From: Alphaproteobacteria bacterium
Lineage (GTDB): Bacteria; Pseudomonadota; Alphaproteobacteria; JABAAW01
NCBI GenBank assembly: GCA_014239005.1
Contig: JABAAA010000061.1
Location: 1-7,084, forward strand
Length of the DNA: 7,084 nucleotides
Direction: 5' to 3'
Shown one piece after another: positions 5,428 to 7,084 of this stretch (positions are counted from its first letter, which is position 1; every line of letters starts with the position of its first letter). Under the pieces are notes generated by a model, which saw nothing but the letters and a program-made list of their open reading frames with translations, was not told the origin of the DNA and did not search any database. Position numbers and translations under genes: made by a program.

Positions 5428-5796
5428 ATGGCGAAATCTTGTCTTGTTGTAGACGATTCAAAGATCGTACGCGTGATGGCGCGAAAGATTTTGGAAGGGC
5501 TCGGCTTTGAAGTATTTGACGCCGAAAACGGTCAGGAGGCATTCGATTTTTGCATGAAATCGCCTCCGGCTTGCATCTTGCTCGATTGGAACATGCCCGT
5601 CATGAACGGGCTCGACTTCTTGAAAAAGCTGCGCGGCGAAGCCTCCGGCAAGTCCGTTAAGGTGATCTTCTGTACGACGCAAACCGACGCGGACAGCGTC
5701 AAGCAAGGCATGGCCGCCGGCGCCGACGAGTACATCATGAAACCCTTCGACGAAGGAGTGATCAAGAGTAAGTTCAGCGAAGTGGGCTTGATCTGA
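5428..5796 (+). CDS. cheY: Chemotaxis response regulator CheY
   Basis: A single-domain receiver of 122 residues that takes phosphate from CheA and, as CheY-P, binds the flagellar motor switch. All key residues are present: Asp9-Asp10 in VVDDSK, phosphoacceptor Asp53 in LLDWNMPVMNG, Thr83 in VIFCTT, and Lys105-Pro106 in YIMKPF. There is no output domain. The C-terminus (SKFSEVGLI) resembles alphaproteobacterial CheY. The ATG at 5428 has a good Shine-Dalgarno GAAGGAG (5413-5419, 8-base spacing). The frame is open upstream to a TTG at 5368, but that start would add 20 residues before the fold and lacks a ribosome site. cheR follows after 12 bases, so the two are very likely one transcript. No clean promoter is visible in the 250 bases after cheA, so cheY may be read through from cheA or use the repeat-rich region. 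Confidence 0.95.
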   Translation: MAKSCLVVDDSKIVRVMARKILEGLGFEVFDAENGQEAFDFCMKSPPACILLDWNMPVMNGLDFLKKLRGEASGKSVKVIFCTTQTDADSVKQGMAAGADEYIMKPFDEGVIKSKFSEVGLI

Positions 5797-5808
5797 TCCT
5801 TCCTTGAA

Positions 5809-6786
5809 ATGTCGGGAACGCAAGACGCAGCGCGCCTGCGAGAGGCGTTAGCCAATGTTCTGAAAGAGGGCGCGGGGCTGACGCTTCCGCCGTTGAACGA
5901 TTCCGTGTTGGTCGCGCGGCTGCGCGCCGCGTGCGCAGGGTTCGCAGGCGTGCACGACCGTCCCTCCTTGTCCGTGCAAGAAATGCTCGCTGCCGCCGAG
6001 GGCGAGCGTTTCGATCCGACATGTCGCAACTTGCTGCTCGAAACCTTCTCGGAAAAGGACACCGCCTTTTTCCGCGACAAGCAGCGATTTGCCCGCATCA
6101 CCGATGCCCTGTTCGCCCGCAACACAAAAAAAACGATTACGATATGGTGCGCAGCATGCTCGACAGGGCAGGAGGCGCTTTCGCTCGCTATCGCTTGGCA
6201 CAAACGTTTGCAAAAAGACGCGGCGCTCGAAGAGACGGGGAGACGACTCGTCGTCTATGCAAGCGACCTCAGCGCGCGTGCCGTCAAACAAGCGCGCGTC
6301 GGACGTTACAACAACTTCGATGTACAACACGGACTCAATGTTCACGACTTGCTCGGCTTCTTCGACGAGCAGCAGGGCGGCGGCTTTTGGAAGGCGAAGG
6401 ACTTTCTGCTGTCGCACACGACCTTTTTTCAACACAACCTCCTCCACTCGCCGCCGTCCTTCCTGCCGCGCCGTTTGGACGCCGTCTTCGTGCCGTACAC
6501 GCTGAAGAATTTTCACGCCCTCTGCGTCGAGCGGGTTCTCGCGCGCATGGTAGCCTTGTTGGCGCCTGACGGTTGGCTCGTGCTTGCGCCGTGCGAGGCG
6601 GAACATGACGCCAGCAAATTGTTCGCGCAAAGGTCTTCTGTTTTTTCATCAGGTTTTTCGCTGCCGACAGGGGTATTTTCTCGCCGAGCCTTTCTTCTTC
6701 CCGATCGCGGAGAAGGGGTGGTCGAGTTGCATCCTTCGCAACAAGAGGCGATACAAACCTCCCCCCATCCTCAAGAGAAGCCATGA
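5809..6786 (+). CDS. cheR: Divergent CheR-type chemoreceptor methyltransferase
   Basis: CheR methylates receptor glutamates with S-adenosylmethionine for sensory adaptation. CheR features in these 325 residues: an N-terminal helical region (1-80), FFRD (87-90, active-site Arg89), the SAM-binding loop IWCAACSTGQEALSLAI (112-128), YASDLSARA (150-158, acidic Asp153) followed by GRYNNFDVQHGL, and HNLL (209-212). Two signatures are lost: TTNES before FFRD reads SEKDT (81-85), and CRNVLIYF reads VPYTLKNF (227-234), removing both conserved asparagines. The C-terminal third (about 258-325) is poorly conserved, and the usual GGAE stretch is not seen. There is no pentapeptide-binding insertion or TPR tail that I recognise. 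The ATG has only a weak ribosome site, but lies 12 bases after the cheY stop, consistent with coupling. The stop overlaps the ftsE start (ATGA). Membership of the CheR fold is clear; catalytic competence is doubtful. Confidence 0.85.
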   Translation: MSGTQDAARLREALANVLKEGAGLTLPPLNDSVLVARLRAACAGFAGVHDRPSLSVQEMLAAAEGERFDPTCRNLLLETFSEKDTAFFRDKQRFARITDALFARNTKKTITIWCAACSTGQEALSLAIAWHKRLQKDAALEETGRRLVVYASDLSARAVKQARVGRYNNFDVQHGLNVHDLLGFFDEQQGGGFWKAKDFLLSHTTFFQHNLLHSPPSFLPRRLDAVFVPYTLKNFHALCVERVLARMVALLAPDGWLVLAPCEAEHDASKLFAQRSSVFSSGFSLPTGVFSRRAFLLPDRGEGVVELHPSQQEAIQTSPHPQEKP

Positions 6787-7084
6787 CGGCGGTCGTGAGT
6801 TTCGACAAGGTCGGCATGCGCTACGGCTTGGGACCGGAGGTTTTGCACGACATCGACCTTTCGCTTGCGGAGGGGTCTTTTCACTATTTGACAGGACCTT
6901 CGGGAGCAGGAAAAACTTCGCTTTTGCGACTGATGTTCTTGGCGGAACGTCCTTCGCGCGGCAACATTCGCGCTTTTGGCGAAAATGTGGCGGGAAAGAA
7001 TCGCGCGGCGTTGCAAAGCCTTCGCCGTCGCATCGGCATCGTTTTTCAAGAGTTTCGCATGGTCGCGCATTTGAGCGCGGCGGA
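6783..7084 (+). CDS. ftsE: Cell-division ABC transporter ATPase FtsE (partial, runs off the right edge)
   Basis: FtsE is the cytoplasmic ATPase of the FtsEX complex, which couples the divisome to control of septal peptidoglycan hydrolysis. The first 100 codons are present. They begin with the ABC N-terminal strand VVSFDKVGMRYGLGPEVLHDI (4-24), Walker A GPSGAGKT (38-45) and the Q-loop IVFQEFRMV (86-94, Gln89). LTGPSGAGKTSLLRLMF, RPSRGNI and RRRIGIVFQ-FR-V--LSA are the features that suggest FtsE rather than a generic ABC ATPase. The signature motif and Walker B lie beyond the window. The ATG overlaps the cheR stop by ATGA, so translation is probably coupled to the chemotaxis genes; a weak AAGAGAAG lies just upstream inside cheR. 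ftsX would be expected next, but cannot be seen. Confidence 0.87.
   Translation, partial: MTAVVSFDKVGMRYGLGPEVLHDIDLSLAEGSFHYLTGPSGAGKTSLLRLMFLAERPSRGNIRAFGENVAGKNRAALQSLRRRIGIVFQEFRMVAHLSAA

Noticed and set aside
6142..6195. GQE instead of GEE in the CheR SAM loop as a defect
   Set aside because: As I recall, many alphaproteobacterial CheR proteins have STGQEPYSLAM at this place, so the Gln is likely normal for the group.

Overview
The window looks like a piece of an alphaproteobacterial chromosome. Reasons: a phoH-ybeY pair; a CheA that carries the kinase core, two CheW-like domains and a C-terminal receiver in one chain; a CheY ending in the alphaproteobacterial-style SKF-EVGLI tail; and an FtsE of the type usual in that class. 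The assignment rests on remembered family patterns, not on a search.

Left part, minus strand (1-1676, possibly to 1757): phoH (PhoH/YbeZ-like ATPase) is followed, with a 4-base GTGA overlap, by ybeY (rRNA-maturation endoribonuclease). ybeY runs off the left edge and has no stop codon inside the window, so a stop-to-stop ORF listing can miss it. It was recovered by translating the minus strand: 201 codons are open, and the YbeY core plus the three zinc histidines are readable. Apparent plus-strand reading frames at 1-616 are shadows of it.

Middle (1677-2225): a divergent control region with a TATAAT box facing phoH, a long decayed tandem repeat, then a good sigma70-type promoter for cheA (TTGTCT, 17 bases, TATAAT). 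A 7-bp inverted repeat overlaps its -35, and the leader has a 12-bp repeat and a perfect 7-bp hairpin.

Right part, plus strand: cheA (983 aa), a 250-base spacer with repeats, cheY (122 aa), a divergent cheR-like gene (325 aa), and the first 100 codons of ftsE, overlapping cheR by ATGA. CheA would phosphorylate CheY to control the flagellar motor, with CheR tuning receptors by methylation. No separate cheW, cheB or receptor gene is present here, and the CheR has lost signature residues.

The most striking feature is not a gene. At least seven unrelated sequences in 7 kb have been tandemly amplified with the same 12-bp unit length: three in ybeY, two in cheA linkers, one in the phoH/cheA intergenic region and one in the cheA leader. 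A 6-bp repeat also lies just after cheA. In ybeY the arrays have lengthened a normally small enzyme by about 75 residues while keeping the frame.
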